From Hordeum vulgare subsp. vulgare (lineage: Eukaryota > Streptophyta > Magnoliopsida > Poales > Poaceae): DNA of 64,000 bases. Numbering within the stretch: position 1 is the stretch's first letter; each line of letters opens with the position of its first letter. The notes below the pieces were generated by a model. That model was not told the DNA's origin. It ran no database searches and saw only the letters and a program-made list of their open reading frames with translations. A program made the position numbers and the translations under genes. This document shows positions 45,791-57,711 of the stretch, in pieces. The stretch lies in the NCBI RefSeq assembly GCF_904849725.1, contig NC_058521.1, positions 426,702,676 to 426,766,675 on the forward strand, in the 5' to 3' direction.

Positions 45791-48700
45791 TGTAACATCC
45801 CAAATTTTGGAATGTTAATATAATTATTATATTGTTTATTTGTTTGCTTGAGTGATTGAAACTAGAGTGAAATTTGAAACTTTTCAAAAACTTTTAAATG
45901 AGAGGGAATAAAATGACTTTCCCCTCTCCGGTAAATTCAAATTCAGCCAGTTAAAAGCAATGAGAGAAGATGACATGACTTCTTCAACTATAAAGAATTT
46001 GAATGGAGTTTGCATTTCAATTCTTTTATTTTGGTTTTGGAAAAATGATAATCAATTAGGAAATATTTTTCTGATCGATTTGGTATATAATACCCCATAT
46101 AAGTTATTTTTATTTTGTTTCCTTCTCTTGCTGTTTAAAAAAAAGAAAATCTTTTAATAGGAAACCGCCCTAGGGCATTTTTTTCTCTGGGCCAGATCCC
46201 CTGGCCGATCCAACCCCACGCATGCCACCCCCTTTCTTCCTTTTCTTTTTTTCCTTTGTTTCTTTCCTTCCTTCCTCTTCCTCTTTCCTTCCCCACCAGC
46301 CCACCCTTTCCTTCCAGTCAGCCATGGCGTGCCTCCCCTGGATCACGGGATCCCCCCGATTTGGCCTCTCCTTCCCCTCTCGAACCCCCTCCTCTCCCTT
46401 ATAAAACCCCAGCCCCACGCCCCCCTCGGCCCCTCCTCCCCATGCCGCCACGCCCCCTCGCCGCCTCGCCCCTACCTTCTCTACCTCGTAGGAGAGGAGC
46501 TCCAGGAGAAACACCACCTCCCCGCCTCGGCCACTACCGCCCCTCCCCGCACCAACCAACGCCACCAACATCACCCTCACCTCCACCATGTTCCATTTTT
46601 CCACCAAAACCCCGAGCTCCACCGCTCCACGCTGCCCCCCGCACCTCGCCGGAGTTCGGCCGGCAACAGAGACTCCCCGAGCTCCTGTCGCTCGCCTTCG
46701 ACTCTCCCTACCGCCCTTGGAACCACGAGACAACGCTGGAGTTTCGCCGCATCCCCCTGGTGCTCTCGCCGGAGCCCCCTCCCCGAGCACCACCCCTTCT
46801 TTGTCTCACCGGAGAAGAAGCAGCTCCTGCAACCCACGGAGAACTACCCATCCTTTCCTTAGCCGTTAGATCATGAGTAAATGATCCAGATTAGAACAAG
46901 TTACCTCTACGGTCTTTAGACAATAACCGAACCGGTTTTTCTCTTCACTTATTAGTTAGCCGGTGTTTTTGCTTACATAGAGGCCGTTTGCTAGAAAGGC
47001 CCGCAGCACACACCACCTAGGCCAACCAGAAGCTGCCACGTGTACCCCTGTCAGTTAGAATCAGTTTCTACTTTTTTTCTGTCTAATTCCAAACCAGAGA
47101 AAGTTCTAATTCTGTTTGGCTCATAACTTTTGATCTAGAGATCCAATGAGGTTGATTCTTGTTCCAGTAGATCACAATTTTTCTGTAGTTTTCAAAAACT
47201 TATAATTTGGCTATGTTTGAAATTTGCAAGTTTGAATTAGATCAGATTTATTTTAAACCTTGTTTTGCTTATTCTGGGAGTTTAAAAATAGTTTTTAATT
47301 TAATTCTTTTCTCTACTGATCGCTAGTGATCTTATTTATCAGTGGTAAGAATTTCAGAATTGTTTGAGTATTTTAGCTCATTGTTTCTTGTGAAACAATT
47401 TCTGTTTCACCTCTTTGAGGATTGTGAATAATTTCCTTTCTTTAGTTGTTTTTAAATTAGTTTCTTTTATATTTCAAAAAGATTATGATTTGTTTCTGTT
47501 AGTTAATAGTAGGTTTGCAACAAGTTTTGATTTTTATTTTTATATGTTATCATGAAATCAATTCTAGTTCTCTAATAACTTCAATTGGTTTCTCCACTGT
47601 TTCAAATCCCGTTTGGAAATACTTTCAGATAGTTTTGTGAAAAATACTTTATTTTATCTTAGTTGAATTCATATATTAGTTCCCTGTTATTTAAGTATAT
47701 TATTTTTTCTGTTAGACAAAAAAATATTTAGTGTTTGACGTAGTAGAAGACTCCCTAGTCTTATTGGAAGTTTCCTTCGGATTCTTATTCACTCTCTCTT
47801 TTGTTTTGATTGCTAGATTGATTGCTAGTATGAGTGCTTATGTGAATGATATGTTTGTTATATAGATTTCATCGGAGAGTGACGAATAGTCTATCAAGTT
47901 ATTTCTCGAGAAATTCTTCTTCGTCAACATCACCAGGCAAGTCATTTGATCATGTATCACCTATGTTTTATGCATCGTAGTTCTACCATCCTATACCCAT
48001 TTGCATGCTGACTAGGTACTTGGAAATTATGGTTACATATTGTAGTATCATGTGGTAGGCACCCAACAACCCCGTTACTTAGCCCGGGACGACAAATTTC
48101 ATATTGCTATGCTTGAGTAGACGTGATTCTGGTTGAGTGCATAACACGAGTGATGCGAGAATAATTTAATATCCAAGAATGGTTAAGTCAAGACTTTTCA
48201 AGACCTCGTGATGCAATGCAACTCTGGGTGAAGGACGGTTGATCGGCTCCCTGGAGAAACCAGTGGATGACCCGGGATGCTGGAGACGGCCATTACATCT
48301 TGCGGAAAGCTTCACCCAGGCTCAAAGAGACGGACGGATATTTTTCAAGACCCAAGGCTTACCTGCACAGCCACAAGTCATTATGAGCTCTGGCTTGGTT
48401 GGACAATGCGACGACTCTGGACAGGCGGTGCTAGCAGATGTAGAAGAACGGTAGGATTGGATGGGCACCGACAGGGATTGAGAGGGACCCGTTGAAAGAC
48501 CATGTTTTGATCATCCGGTCTTCAAACACCCTGAAGTGCGAGGACATACACGGAGGCGATCAAATCTTGTGGGGAACGTGTGCAAAGCTCTGCAGAGTAC
48601 TCAAACCTAATCGATTAGCCATGTCCACGGTCATGGACAACTTGAGCCAGAGGAACTGAAGTTATCTGAAATTCTCAACACAAATAATAATATTGATGTG

Positions 48701-49193
48701 GGAAATATTGATAACCTGGGTGTGAGAACTGGTTGGCGGAACCATCTCATTAACAACCAACAACATAGTATTATTTTCCTTTTAGCCCCTCTTGTTGTAG
48801 GAGAAAATTTGCTTTACGCTAAAACTTACAACACCACCTGCCATATATGCATATAGTATAGATGATATTTTACCCCCTCTCATATGTGACTTGCCGGCAT
48901 ATTCAATATGCTGACCTACACGGCTGCAACGTCTTATGTTGCAGATATTTTTCTTCGACGAGTAAGAGTACGATTCACGGTTACGGTCTACACTCAACTT
49001 GCCATTGGTGTTTATTGGGACTCCACTCACTTGACTGCTTCCGCTGAGATATTTAAGGTATATATCAGTTTTACGCTATTTACATGTGATTGCACTTTGA
49101 TATATACATTGATGTACTGTGTGTGCCAGCATACTGATCCAGGGATGGCACAGAAACACAGAGGCTTGACTCGTTTTGAGTCGGGTCGCTACA
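45791..49193 (+). mobile_element. Solo LTR of a TGTAACATCCC-type element (3403 bp)
   Basis: Starts TGTAACATCCCAAATTTTGG and ends GAGTCGGGTCGCTACA. It is flanked by TTTTT on both sides (45786-45790 and 49194-49198); this fits a 5-bp target duplication but is weak because it is a homopolymer. A TATA box (CCCTTATAAAACCCC, about 46396-46410) precedes a GC-rich leader (46410-46860) whose overlapping Pro-rich ORFs look like composition effects. No PBS, polypurine tract or element protein is inside, so a solo LTR is the best reading. The TG-A/C-CATCCC start resembles the orientation-reversed starts of LTR-like units A and B, perhaps a related gypsy group. Confidence 0.72.
46396..46410 (+). promoter_or_regulatory. 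TATA box candidate of the 45791 solo LTR
   Basis: CCCTTATAAAACCCC, a strong TATA box in the first quarter of the LTR, followed by a C-rich leader. Motif match only. Confidence 0.55.
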
Positions 49194-49198
49194 TTTTT

Positions 49199-51064
49199 TA
49201 TTTGGGCTCTTGGGCCTCTTTTCCCCCCCTTTTTTTATTTGGGCTCTTTGGCCTCTTTTTTTCCTCACATGGGAGAATGCTCTAATAGTGATGATCATCA
49301 CACTTTTATTTACTAAAAGCTCAAAGCTTAGAACGATGATGACTCTATAGGAAATGCCTCCGGTAGTGTACCGGGATGTGCAACGATCTAGCTTGGCATA
49401 TGACATTGAAACATCTCGCTAGCTATCTTATGATCATGCAATGGCAATATGAGAGTGACGGCACAAGTCATGATACGGAACGGTGGGAGTTGCATGGCAA
49501 TATATCTTGGAATGGCTATGAAAATGCCATAGTAGGTAGGTATGGTGGCTGTTTTGAGGAAGGCATATGGTGGGTTTGTCTACCAGCGAAAGTTGCGTGG
49601 CACTAGAGAGGCTAGCAATGGTGGAAGGTAAAAGTGCATCTATACCATGGACTCACATTAGTCATGAAGAACTCACATACTTGTTGCAAAAGTTTTTATT
49701 AGTAATCGAAACAAACTGATAAATGCATACTCCTAGGGGAAGGGTTGGTAGGTGTTAACCATCGCGCTATCCCAACCTCAACACAAAGGATGACAATCAA
49801 TAGATCAATTATGCTCCGACTTCCTAACATAGCAGTTCACCATACATGCATGCTACGAGAATCACTAACTTCAACACAAGTATTTCTAGATTGACAACAC
49901 CCTACTAACATAGCTCTTAATATTACCAAATCCACGTCTCAAAACTAATTGAGAGGAATCAAGGCTTCTCTTTCTACTCAATGCACATGAAGATGGAGGT
50001 TTTTGTATCCTCTTTGGGTACCTATCACCTTTGGAACTACTTTCATAGCATAAGCGAACTACCAAGTCACAAACCGCCGTGCTCTAAAAGATCTAAGTGA
50101 AGCACAAAGAGCAAAATTATCTAGCTCAAAAGATATAAGTGAAGCACTATGAACATTCTAGCAAAATCACGATGAGTGCATGTCTCTCTCTCTCAAAAAG
50201 GTGTGAAGAAAGGATGATTGTGTTACAACAAAAATTAAAGACTCCTACGATACAAGACGCTCCAAGCAAAACACATATCATGTGGTGAATAAAAATATAG
50301 CTCCAAGTAATGTTACCGATGGATTGAAGACGAAAGAGGGGATGCCTTCCCGGGGCATCCCCAAGCTTAGGCTTTTTGCTGTCCTTGAATTTGGCTTGGG
50401 ATGCCTTGGGAATCCCCAAGCTTGAGCTCTTTCCACTCCTTATCTCTTTGTCCATGAGAACATCACCCAAAACTTGAAACCTTCACAACACAAAACTTAA
50501 ACTCAAACTCGTGATAACATTAGCACAAGAAAACAAACTACAACCTCTTTAGGTACTGTAGCAATCTTGATTTCTATTTATATTGGTGTTGGGATACTGT
50601 ATTCACACTTTTCCATGGCTAGTACCCCCGATACTATCCATAGTTTCATCAAAACAAGCAACCAACTCAACAAAAAACACAATCTGTCTAAAACAGACCA
50701 GTCTGTAGCAATCTGTATACTTTGTATACTTCTAGTACCTCAAAAATTCCGAACAATTACTACTGCCTGGGAAAAAGGCATATCAACCAGTAGCAAAAAG
50801 AATCAACTCAAAATATCTTTATGAATAAAAATGAAAAATCATCTCGTGAGCTTAAAGTTTCTGTCTTTTTCCAGCAGGATCAAACAACCATTACCAAGAG
50901 TAGTCATAAAGGTTTTGCTTGTCTCAAACACAAAAAAAAACAATCACAACGTAATTATGATGGTGTGGACACAACAAAACAGAAAGAAAAAGATAAATTC
51001 ATTGGGTTGCCTCCCAACAAGTGCTATTGTTTAACGCCCTTAGCTAGGCATAAAAGCGATAGAA
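49199..51064. other. Non-coding body of the 43438-55133 gypsy (right part)
   Basis: No element protein. The stretch 49194-49265 is two ~36-bp copies of TTTATTTGGGCTCTTGGGCC-like sequence. Near 50340-50430 two GGGATGCC/GGCATCCCCAAGCTT segments occur. The rest is AT rich and ends at the protease stop. Confidence 0.55.
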
Positions 51065-51736
51065 TCACGTATCGTCGTCTTTGGTGCTCAAACCGTAAGT
51101 GGCCCTCATCATGGATTCATAAGGCAATCTTATTTTCTTTCTAGGAAAGTGCTCCATGCCCTTATTTAAAGGAAACTGAAATCTAATGTTCCCTTCCTTC
51201 ATATCGATGATAGCATCGATAGTCCTTAGGAAAGTTCTACCAAGAATAATAGGGCATGAAGGATTGCAGTCAATGTCAAGCACAATGAAATCCACGGGTA
51301 CATAGTTCGTATTTGCAATAATAAGAACATAATTGATACTTCCCATGGGTTTCTTAATAGTAGAATCAGCAAGATGCAAATTAAGAGAACACTCTTCAAT
51401 CTCATTAAAACCCAGAACATCACATAAAGACTTTAGAATCGCGGAAACACCAGCACCCAAATCACACAAAGCATTGCATTCATAGTTTTTGATCTTGATT
51501 TTGATAGTAGGTTCCCACTCATCATGAACTTTTCTAGGTATAGAGACTTCTAGATCGAGATTCTCTTCAAGAGATTTCATCATAGCATCTACGATATGCG
51601 CGGTAAAGGCTTTGCTTTGGCTATAAGCATGTGGAGAGTTTGCAATGGATTGCATGAAAGAAATGCATTCAAACAAGGAGCAACTATCATAATTGAATTC
51701 CTTGAAATCCAAAGTGGGAGTTTCATTACTACACAA
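51065..51736 (-). pseudogene. Aspartic protease domain of the 43438-55133 gypsy
   Basis: An open frame of 223 codons. After a Gag-linker part (YDSCSLFECISFMQSIANSP) the protease is clear: CNALCDLGAGVSAILKSLCD (active site DLGA), LNLHLADSTIKKPMGSI, VPVDFIVLDIDCNPSCPIIL and ILGRTFLRTIDAIIDM. It would process the Gag polyprotein. It ends KDDDT with a stop at 51065-51067, and no RT follows, which is the normal arrangement for a non-autonomous partner element. It is separated from Gag by a stop between 51737 and 51746. Confidence 0.88.
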
Positions 51737-52002
51737 AATTTTGATTTATTCTACTCCACTCTCCACACCTTCCAATTCAAGATTCTCTTCAAGAGATTTT
51801 ATCATGGCTTCGACGATATGATCGGTAAAGGCCTTGTTTTGGCTATAAGCGTGTGGAGAGTTTAACATGGATTGCATCAAGGAAATGCATTCAATCAAGG
51901 AGAAACTATCATAATTGAATTCCTCGAAATCCAAGGTAGTAATTTCATTACTACTCAAAGTTTTAATATCTTCTACTCCACTTTCAATGCTTTTAGCATC
52001 AA
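51559..52002 (-). repeat. Internal 222-bp direct duplication at the Gag-protease junction
   Basis: The segment starting GATTCTCTTCAAGAGATTT at 51559 recurs at 51781, and the similarity continues for about 200 bp with many substitutions. In protein terms, YDSFSLIECISLMQSMLNSP and YDSCSLFECISFMQSIANSP, and SPHAYSQNKAFTDHIVEAM and SPHAYSQSKAFTAHIVDAM, are paralogous copies. 222 bp is 74 codons, so the duplication kept the frame. Confidence 0.85.
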
Positions 52003-53364
52003 GATAGATGGACTCCGAATCATTGGGGCACTTTTCAACCAAAGTGGATTCATATCAAGCCCCATCATCATTAGGTTTGACACAAGAAAACAAATATTCA
52101 ATGGGAGTCACACCAAGCACTTTAAGATCTTCGTGATTCTTATCACGAGAACACGCCTTTTTAAGCCATTCATGTCTAGCACGAATTTGGGCGTTTCTTT
52201 CTTTGCTCTCAATCTTGGAAACACGCATAGCTTTGAAAGTTTCATCCATATTGATCTTGGGAGGAGCACATCTAACTTTCAAAGCATCAACATCACTAGA
52301 CATTCTATCAACGCTCTTAGCCAAATCATCAATTTTGAGTAGTTTTTCCTCTATGGACGCATTGCAAATCTTTTGCGAGTTGATAAACTCTTTGATATTA
52401 CTCTCTAGATCAGAGGGTAATCTATTGTAATTTCCATGAGTATTCTTGTAGGAGTTGCCAAAGTAATTAGAGGAGTTACTAGGAAAAGTCCTAGGAACAT
52501 AGTTTCCTCTAAAACCATTGTTGTTGCTAAAATTATTCCTACCAACAAAATTAACGTCCAAGCTAGCGTTCCTACTCCCAATCAAGGAAGACAAGGGCAT
52601 ATCATTAGGATCTAAAGGAGCACTTCTACTAGCAACCAAGTTCATTAACTCATCCATCTTAGCACTCAACGAGTTAATTTCTTCTATAGCGTGTACCTTC
52701 TAACTAGTAGGTGACCTTTCAGTGTGCCACAGAGAGTAGTTCGTCATGATGTTGTCTAGGTGTTTTGTGGCTTCTCCTAACGTGATTTCCATGAACGTTC
52801 CACCTGAGGCGGAGTCCAAGATATTTCTAGAAGTGAAATTTAAACCAGCGTAGAAGATTTGTATAATCATCCAAAGAGTCAAGCCATGAGTGGGACAATT
52901 TCTAATCATCAATATTGATTCTCTCCCAAGATTGTGCATCATGTTCATGATCAAGTTGCTTAAAATTCATGATATCATTATGGAGAGAGATAATCTTAGC
53001 CGACGGAAAATACTTGGATATATAAGCATCTTTAAACTTATCCCAAGAATGGATACTATTTTTGGGCAAAGACGAAAACCAAGTTTTTGCTCGATCTCGC
53101 AACGAGAAAGGAACAAAGCTTCAATTTAATCACATCATTATCCACATCTTTCTTCTTTTGCATATCGCAAATCTCAATGAAGGTGTTCACATGGGATGCG
53201 ACATCTTCACTAGGAAGGCCATAGAATGGCTCTTCCATAACAAGATTCAGCAAAGCAGCATTAATTTCGTATGACTCCGCACTAGTGGCGGGAGCAATCG
53301 GAGTACTAAGAAAATCATTATTATTAGTATTCGAGAAGTCACAAAGTTTGGTGTTTTCAGTCAT
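51746..53364 (-). pseudogene. gag: Gag of the 43438-55133 gypsy (broken)
   Basis: The start ATG is 53362-53364 (MTENTKLCDFSNTNNNDF). Then: SYEINAALLNLVMEEPFYGL and CDMQKKKDVDNDVIKLKL (capsid N-terminus); a frameshift near 53090; DRAKTWFSSLPKNSIHSWDK and FKDAYISKYFPSAKIISLHN (the major Gag motif); LTLWMIIQIFYAGLNFTSRN and GGTFMEITLGEATKHLDNIM; a stop near 52700; then an Asn/Ser-rich tail (NNFSNNNGFRGNYVPRTF) and KKACSRDKNHEDLKVLG. The pieces lie in order on the minus strand. The protein forms the virus-like particle shell. Breaks make it non-functional. Confidence 0.88.
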
Positions 53365-53556
53365 GGTGACTTCAGCAAGCAAGTAAGCACACAAGCGAAC
53401 AAAGAGCAAGCGAGAGAAAAGGGCGAACAAAAAGGCGAACGAAAAAGGAAAATTGGTGAAGTGGGGGAGAGGAAAACGAGAGGCAACTGACAAACAAAGT
53501 AAATGCAAGGGATGAGTTTGCGACACTTACTTGGATGAGTTCTTGACTTGATCCTC

Positions 53557-53573
53557 GCTGGCAACGGCGCCCG
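53557..53573 (-). other. Primer-binding site of the 43438-55133 gypsy
   Basis: The minus strand reads GGGCGCCGTTGCCAGCG, the gypsy PBS family of TGGCGCCGTTGCC with drift, about 10 bases inside the 5' LTR. Confidence 0.7.
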
Positions 53574-53582
53574 AAATTCTTC

Positions 53583-55133
53583 TGCTACGGCAACAAAAGT
53601 CCTTCCCTGGCAATGGTGCCAGATATCCTTCTGTCGTCTCTTGAGCTTGCGTTGGTTTTCCCTTGAAGAGGAAAGGGTGATGCAGCACAGGAGCAGTAAG
53701 TATTTCCTTCAGTTTGAGAACCAATGTATCAATCCAGTAGGAGAATCTCGTCAAGTCCAGAGTACTTGCACAAACACAAAGAACTTGCACCCAACGCTAT
53801 AAAGGGGTTGTCAGTCCCTTCAAGATTGATTGCAAAGTGAGATATGAAGGCGGACAGTGCAACGAAAAGTGTAAGGCTGAAAATATGGTGTGGAGTAGAC
53901 CCGGGGGCCATAGTGTTCACTAGAGGCTTCTCTCAAAATAGCAAATATTACGGTGGGTGAAAAAATTACTGTCGAGCAATTGATAGAACAGCGCAAAGTC
54001 ATGAAGATATCTAAGGCAATGATCATACATATATGCATCATGTCCGAGACAAGTAGACCGATACTTTCTGCATCTACTACTATTACTCCACACATCGACC
54101 GCTATCCAGCATGCATCTAGTGTATTGAGTGCATGAAGAACAGAGTAACGCCAGAAGCAAGATGACATGATGTAGAGGGATAATCTCAAACCAATGATGA
54201 AAACCCCATATTTTTACCCTTTATGGCAACAACATGATGCGTGCCTCGCTACCCCTTCTGTCACTAGGTGAGGTCACCGCACGGTATGAACCCAAAACCA
54301 AGCACTTCTCCCATTGCAAGAATCATAGATCTAGTTGGCCAGACAAAACCCACAACTCGAAGAGAATTACAAGGATATGAAATCATGCATAAGAGAGATC
54401 AGAAGAAACTCAAATAAGATTCATAGATCATCTGATCATAAATCCACAATTCATCAGATCTCGACAAACACACCGCAAAAGAAGATTACATCGAATAGAT
54501 GTCCATGAAGATCATGGAGAACTTTGTATTGAAGATCCAAGAGAGAGAAGAAGCCATCTAGCTACTAGCTATGGACTCGTAGGTCTATGGTGAACTACTC
54601 ACGCATCATCGGAGAGGTCATGGTGCTGATGAAGAAGCCCTCCGTATCAGAATCCCCCCTCCGGCAGGGCACCAGAACATGCCCCAGATGGGATCTTGCG
54701 GAGACAGAAGCTTGTGGCGGCGGAAAAGTACTTTCGATGATCTCCTTATTTTTTCTGGGATTTTAGGGAATTTATAGGCGAAAGTCCTAGTGCAGAGGTG
54801 GCCTAGGGAGCCCACAAGCCAGGGAGGTGCGGGCCCCCCGGCGGCGGCTAGGGGGCTTGTGGTGTCCCTGCAGGACCCCTGCCCTGATTCTCAGGCTTCG
54901 TGATCTTTTTCTGTTTCGGAAAAAAATCTTTTTGGCAGTTTCGTTCCGTTTGGACTCCGTTCAAAATCCTCCTCTGAAAGGGGTCAAAAACATGGAAAAA
55001 ACAGGAACTGGCACTTGGCAATGAGTTAATAAGTTCGTCCCAAAAATATATAAAAGGCATGCAAAACATCCAAAGTTTGACAAGATAATAGCATGAAACC
55101 ATCAAAAATTATAGATACGTTGGAGACGTATCA
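53583..55133 (-). repeat. 5' LTR of the 43438-55133 gypsy
   Basis: Plus strand begins TGCTACGGCAACAAAAG and ends GGAGACGTATCA; element-sense start is TGATACGTCTCCAACG. Adjacent target duplication CTCCT at 55134-55138. Confidence 0.94.
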
Positions 55134-55138
55134 CTCCT

Positions 55139-55358
55139 CTTTCTTCTCCTCTTTCATATTCTCCTTACCTTATTTTCCCCCAACAATGACATAATTAGCC
55201 TATTTAGCACCAAAAGGGCATACTTAGCTAATTTAGCTCGAAGAAGAGGACAAGAGGAGAAGAAAGAGGAAAATTGAAAAGAAGGAAGAAGAAGAAGAAG
55301 AGAAGAAGAAGAGAAGAAGAAGAGAAGAAGGAGAAGGAGGAGAAGAAGGAGAAGGAGC
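55139..55358. repeat. CACTA 3' subterminal repeats (right half)
   Basis: Repeats the pattern seen before the gypsy: pyrimidine run, ATGACATAATTAGCC, CATACTTAGCTAATTTAGCTC, then a GAAGAAGAAG-rich run ending GAAGGAG. It is a second copy of the ~200-bp unit at 43195-43370. Confidence 0.75.
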
Positions 55359-55917
55359 TGATGGGGTTATAGTCCCAGGGTAGGGTCATAGGCCTGCCCT
55401 ATAGGTCCTACCCAAGGACTACCCTTCACAAAGGACAAGGCCCTTAGACAGTTCCGACTGAACTAAGGACTCCCCCATCATCCAGTCGGTGACGACTCCC
55501 CCATCATCCAGTCGGTGACGAGCATTCAGAGCGTATTAAACGTACCGACTGAATTCCACTTTGTACATCGTAACCTCCCTGGAGGGTAATGGTCATACGT
55601 TTTCATACACCATCATTAGCATTTAAGGCATACGTTACCTATAACGTAGGCATTTATTCGCCACTATTCCACCCCTGTCCACCGGGCCGTTGTGAAGGGC
55701 AGCACAATCTATATAAGCCACCCTTCCCCACTGGTGCAGGGGTTGGCATTTACTGTAACCCTATATTCCACTCGACACTAAGCTCCCAAGAGCACTGAGA
55801 CGTAGGGCTTTTACCTCCACCGTAGAGGGGCCAAAACTCATACAACGTCGCCGTAGCTAAGGCTCTACCCATCCTTTCGTACCCTGCACATCTACTGTCA
55901 GACTTATACCCACGACA
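55359..55917 (+). repeat. 5' LTR of the 55359 gypsy (559 bp)
   Basis: Starts TGATGGGGTTATAGTCCC and ends ATACCCACGACA; GTTGGCGCCCACCATGG follows as the primer-site region. It contains a 26-bp tandem duplication (CTCCCCCATCATCCAGTCGG type, 55470-55521) and a TATA box CTATATAAGCC at 55709-55719. Confidence 0.88.
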
Positions 55918-55931
55918 GTTGGCGCCCACCA

Positions 55932-57711
55932 TGGGGCAGGCGTCTAAGCGACTTCCGGTGAGTTGGCGACTTCATCTTTTCATCACGTCGTCCGGCGGAG
56001 ATTTGTGCATGGGTCATGAGATCCTCTTCGGCGCACTCTCCTTCATCGTCGATGATTTGGCATGGCTTCGAGATGCGCCTGTCGACGTCGAGGCGCTCCC
56101 CAGTCGCGGGGCTACGCACTTCCGTGCCGGTGCCCGCGGCGTCCTTCTTCTCCAGCAATCGGCCCCGGTGTCGATCTTCGCCCCTGTCACGCGCCGCAAC
56201 AAGCGGTCCCGCTGTCCGCGGCTCCAGCGTTGGGCATGACACGCCCAGGCGCAACAGAACGCGTCCTCTCAAGTGGCGGTCCTCGAGTCAATTGTGGTCG
56301 TGCCGCCGTCCCAGTGCTTGGACTCAGTTCCGACTGAGTTACCTTTCGAGTACTTGGGTCGCGGGCCTGCAACTGAAGTTCTCATGGCCGATTCCCATGA
56401 AAGTCCCCGCCGAACTGGGCGAAACGAGCATGAGGTTGGCGAATCATCCGACGCTCGTTGTCAACACCACCGTTCTGCCAGTCGGCGCACTCGTCAGAGC
56501 AACGTCGAGGTGTTCCGCACACCCGTCCTCAACCTGGCTGCCGCTGCCAAGATCGCCGATTTCCTCCAACTGACTGATTCATAGGCTGGTAGAGGGATCG
56601 AGCAGATCCACGCCCTGTTGCATACGGCGTAGCAGAAGAATTCGGTGGTCTCCCAGTCGCACAACAGGATCCACAACAGTTATGTTCACGCGAACACGCA
56701 TCGGTCGGTTTTCAGCCCCAATTCTTATCAGCGACGCATAGGAGGCAGCCGTTCCATGAATCCCGAAGATCGTTGCCGTTCACGCACCCCTCCGCGGGGT
56801 GGGCCTTACGGGCCCCGACATCATGATGATCGGCATTCAGTCGGTGACACGTATGATCCAAGGCCCGACGCAAGAGGGTACATCGCCTAGAGGAAGGTCG
56901 ACAGGAGTCGACCCCATCATGATGGTCACGATAGAGACCGTCCGAGTGGAAGCAGGACCATCGTCTCTAGCCCCGAGTGTTTCAGTCGGGCCATCCGTTC
57001 AGCTGAAGTCCCTCCCAACTTCCGATTGGCGACGGGACTCAGCAAGTTCACAGGAGAATCCAAGCCAGAGACGTGGCTGGACGACTACCGAGTGGCGGTC
57101 CAGATCGGTGGCGGAGATGACCAGGTCGCCATGAAACATCTCCCCTGATGCTCGATGGCTCGGCACGAGCGTGGCTGAACCAGTTGGCTCCATCAAGCAT
57201 CTACAGCTGGGCAGATCTGTCCCGAGTCTTCATCAGGACCTTCGAGGGCACGTGCAAATGCCCTGCTGGTCTCGTGGAGCTCCAGCACTGTGTCCAGAAG
57301 CAGAATGAGCCCCTGCGCGATTTCATCCAGCGTTGGATGACCCTCTACCACACGGTGGAGAACGTCACAGAGCACCAAGCAGTCTGCGCCTTCAAGGAAG
57401 GCGTGCGGTATAGAGATCTGTACCTGAAGTTCGGTCGGACAGGCGACATCTCCATGAGTAAGATGATGGAGATAGCTGCACGCTATGCAAATGGCGAGGA
57501 GGAAGACCGCATACGTAGCGGCAAGCATAAGGCAGTCGCTGACGAAGATGGGAACAGCAATCGAAAGCAAAAGTAGAAAGCTCCGTCCACTCCGTAGGCA
57601 GAGGCAGCAGCCGTTACAAATGCCAAGTTCAAGGGCAAGGGGAAAGGTCGGTACACCCCCAAGAAGAAGCAGTTCGGGAACTCCATCCTGGATCAGCCAG
57701 GTCCAATCCAC
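55932..57711 (+). pseudogene. gag: Gag of the 55359 gypsy (broken)
   Basis: The first ATG is at 55932 (MGQASKRLPVSW). N-terminal parts are scattered over two frames. From 56273 the frame is more regular: VEVFRTPVLNLAAAAKIADF, TAG at 56582, TAG at 56630, SRSMNPEDRCRSRTPPRGG, TAG at 56888. The core then reads FRLATGLSKFTGESKPETWL and VAVQIGGGDDQVAMKHL. A one-base deletion near 57147 shifts frame to ARAWLNQLAPSSIYSWADLS, FIRTFEGTCKCPAGL and EPLRDFIQRWMTLYHTVEN. TAGs at 57574 and 57595 precede the protease linker. The motif order matches plant gypsy Gag. Confidence 0.9.

Larger units (their letters stand above)
43438..55133 (-). mobile_element. Complete non-autonomous Ty3/gypsy element, minus strand
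   Basis: Two LTRs of 1550 and 1551 bp, very similar along their length, enclose the body. The target duplication CTCCT is perfect at 43433-43437 and 55134-55138. In element orientation: 5' LTR (55133-53583), PBS, Gag (53364-51746), protease (51736-51065), non-coding DNA, polypurine region (AAGCTTGGGGATG near 44989), 3' LTR. No RT or integrase exists. A solo LTR of another family (45791-49193) lies in the body. Gag is interrupted, so it is now inert. Confidence 0.95.
34254..55358 (+). mobile_element. CACTA (En/Spm-type) DNA transposon, right end outside window, split by two gypsies
   Basis: The left terminal inverted repeat CACTACTGGAATC starts exactly where the host LTR stops. The adjacent 3 bp are TAG, the expected size of a CACTA target duplication, but the right end is not in the window. 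The body holds subterminal repeats, a Mutator-like remnant, a TNP2-type transposase, a second transposition gene, and a subterminal purine-rich region. It is interrupted by 43438-55133, resumes at 55134/55139, and is interrupted again from 55359. All genes are broken. Confidence 0.9.

Noticed and set aside
46170..46876. Long overlapping ORFs in a GC-rich block (about 200 codons on both strands)
   Set aside because: They lie in the leader of the 45791 solo LTR, are open in several frames at once, and encode Pro/Ser- or Gly/Arg-rich text without a known motif.
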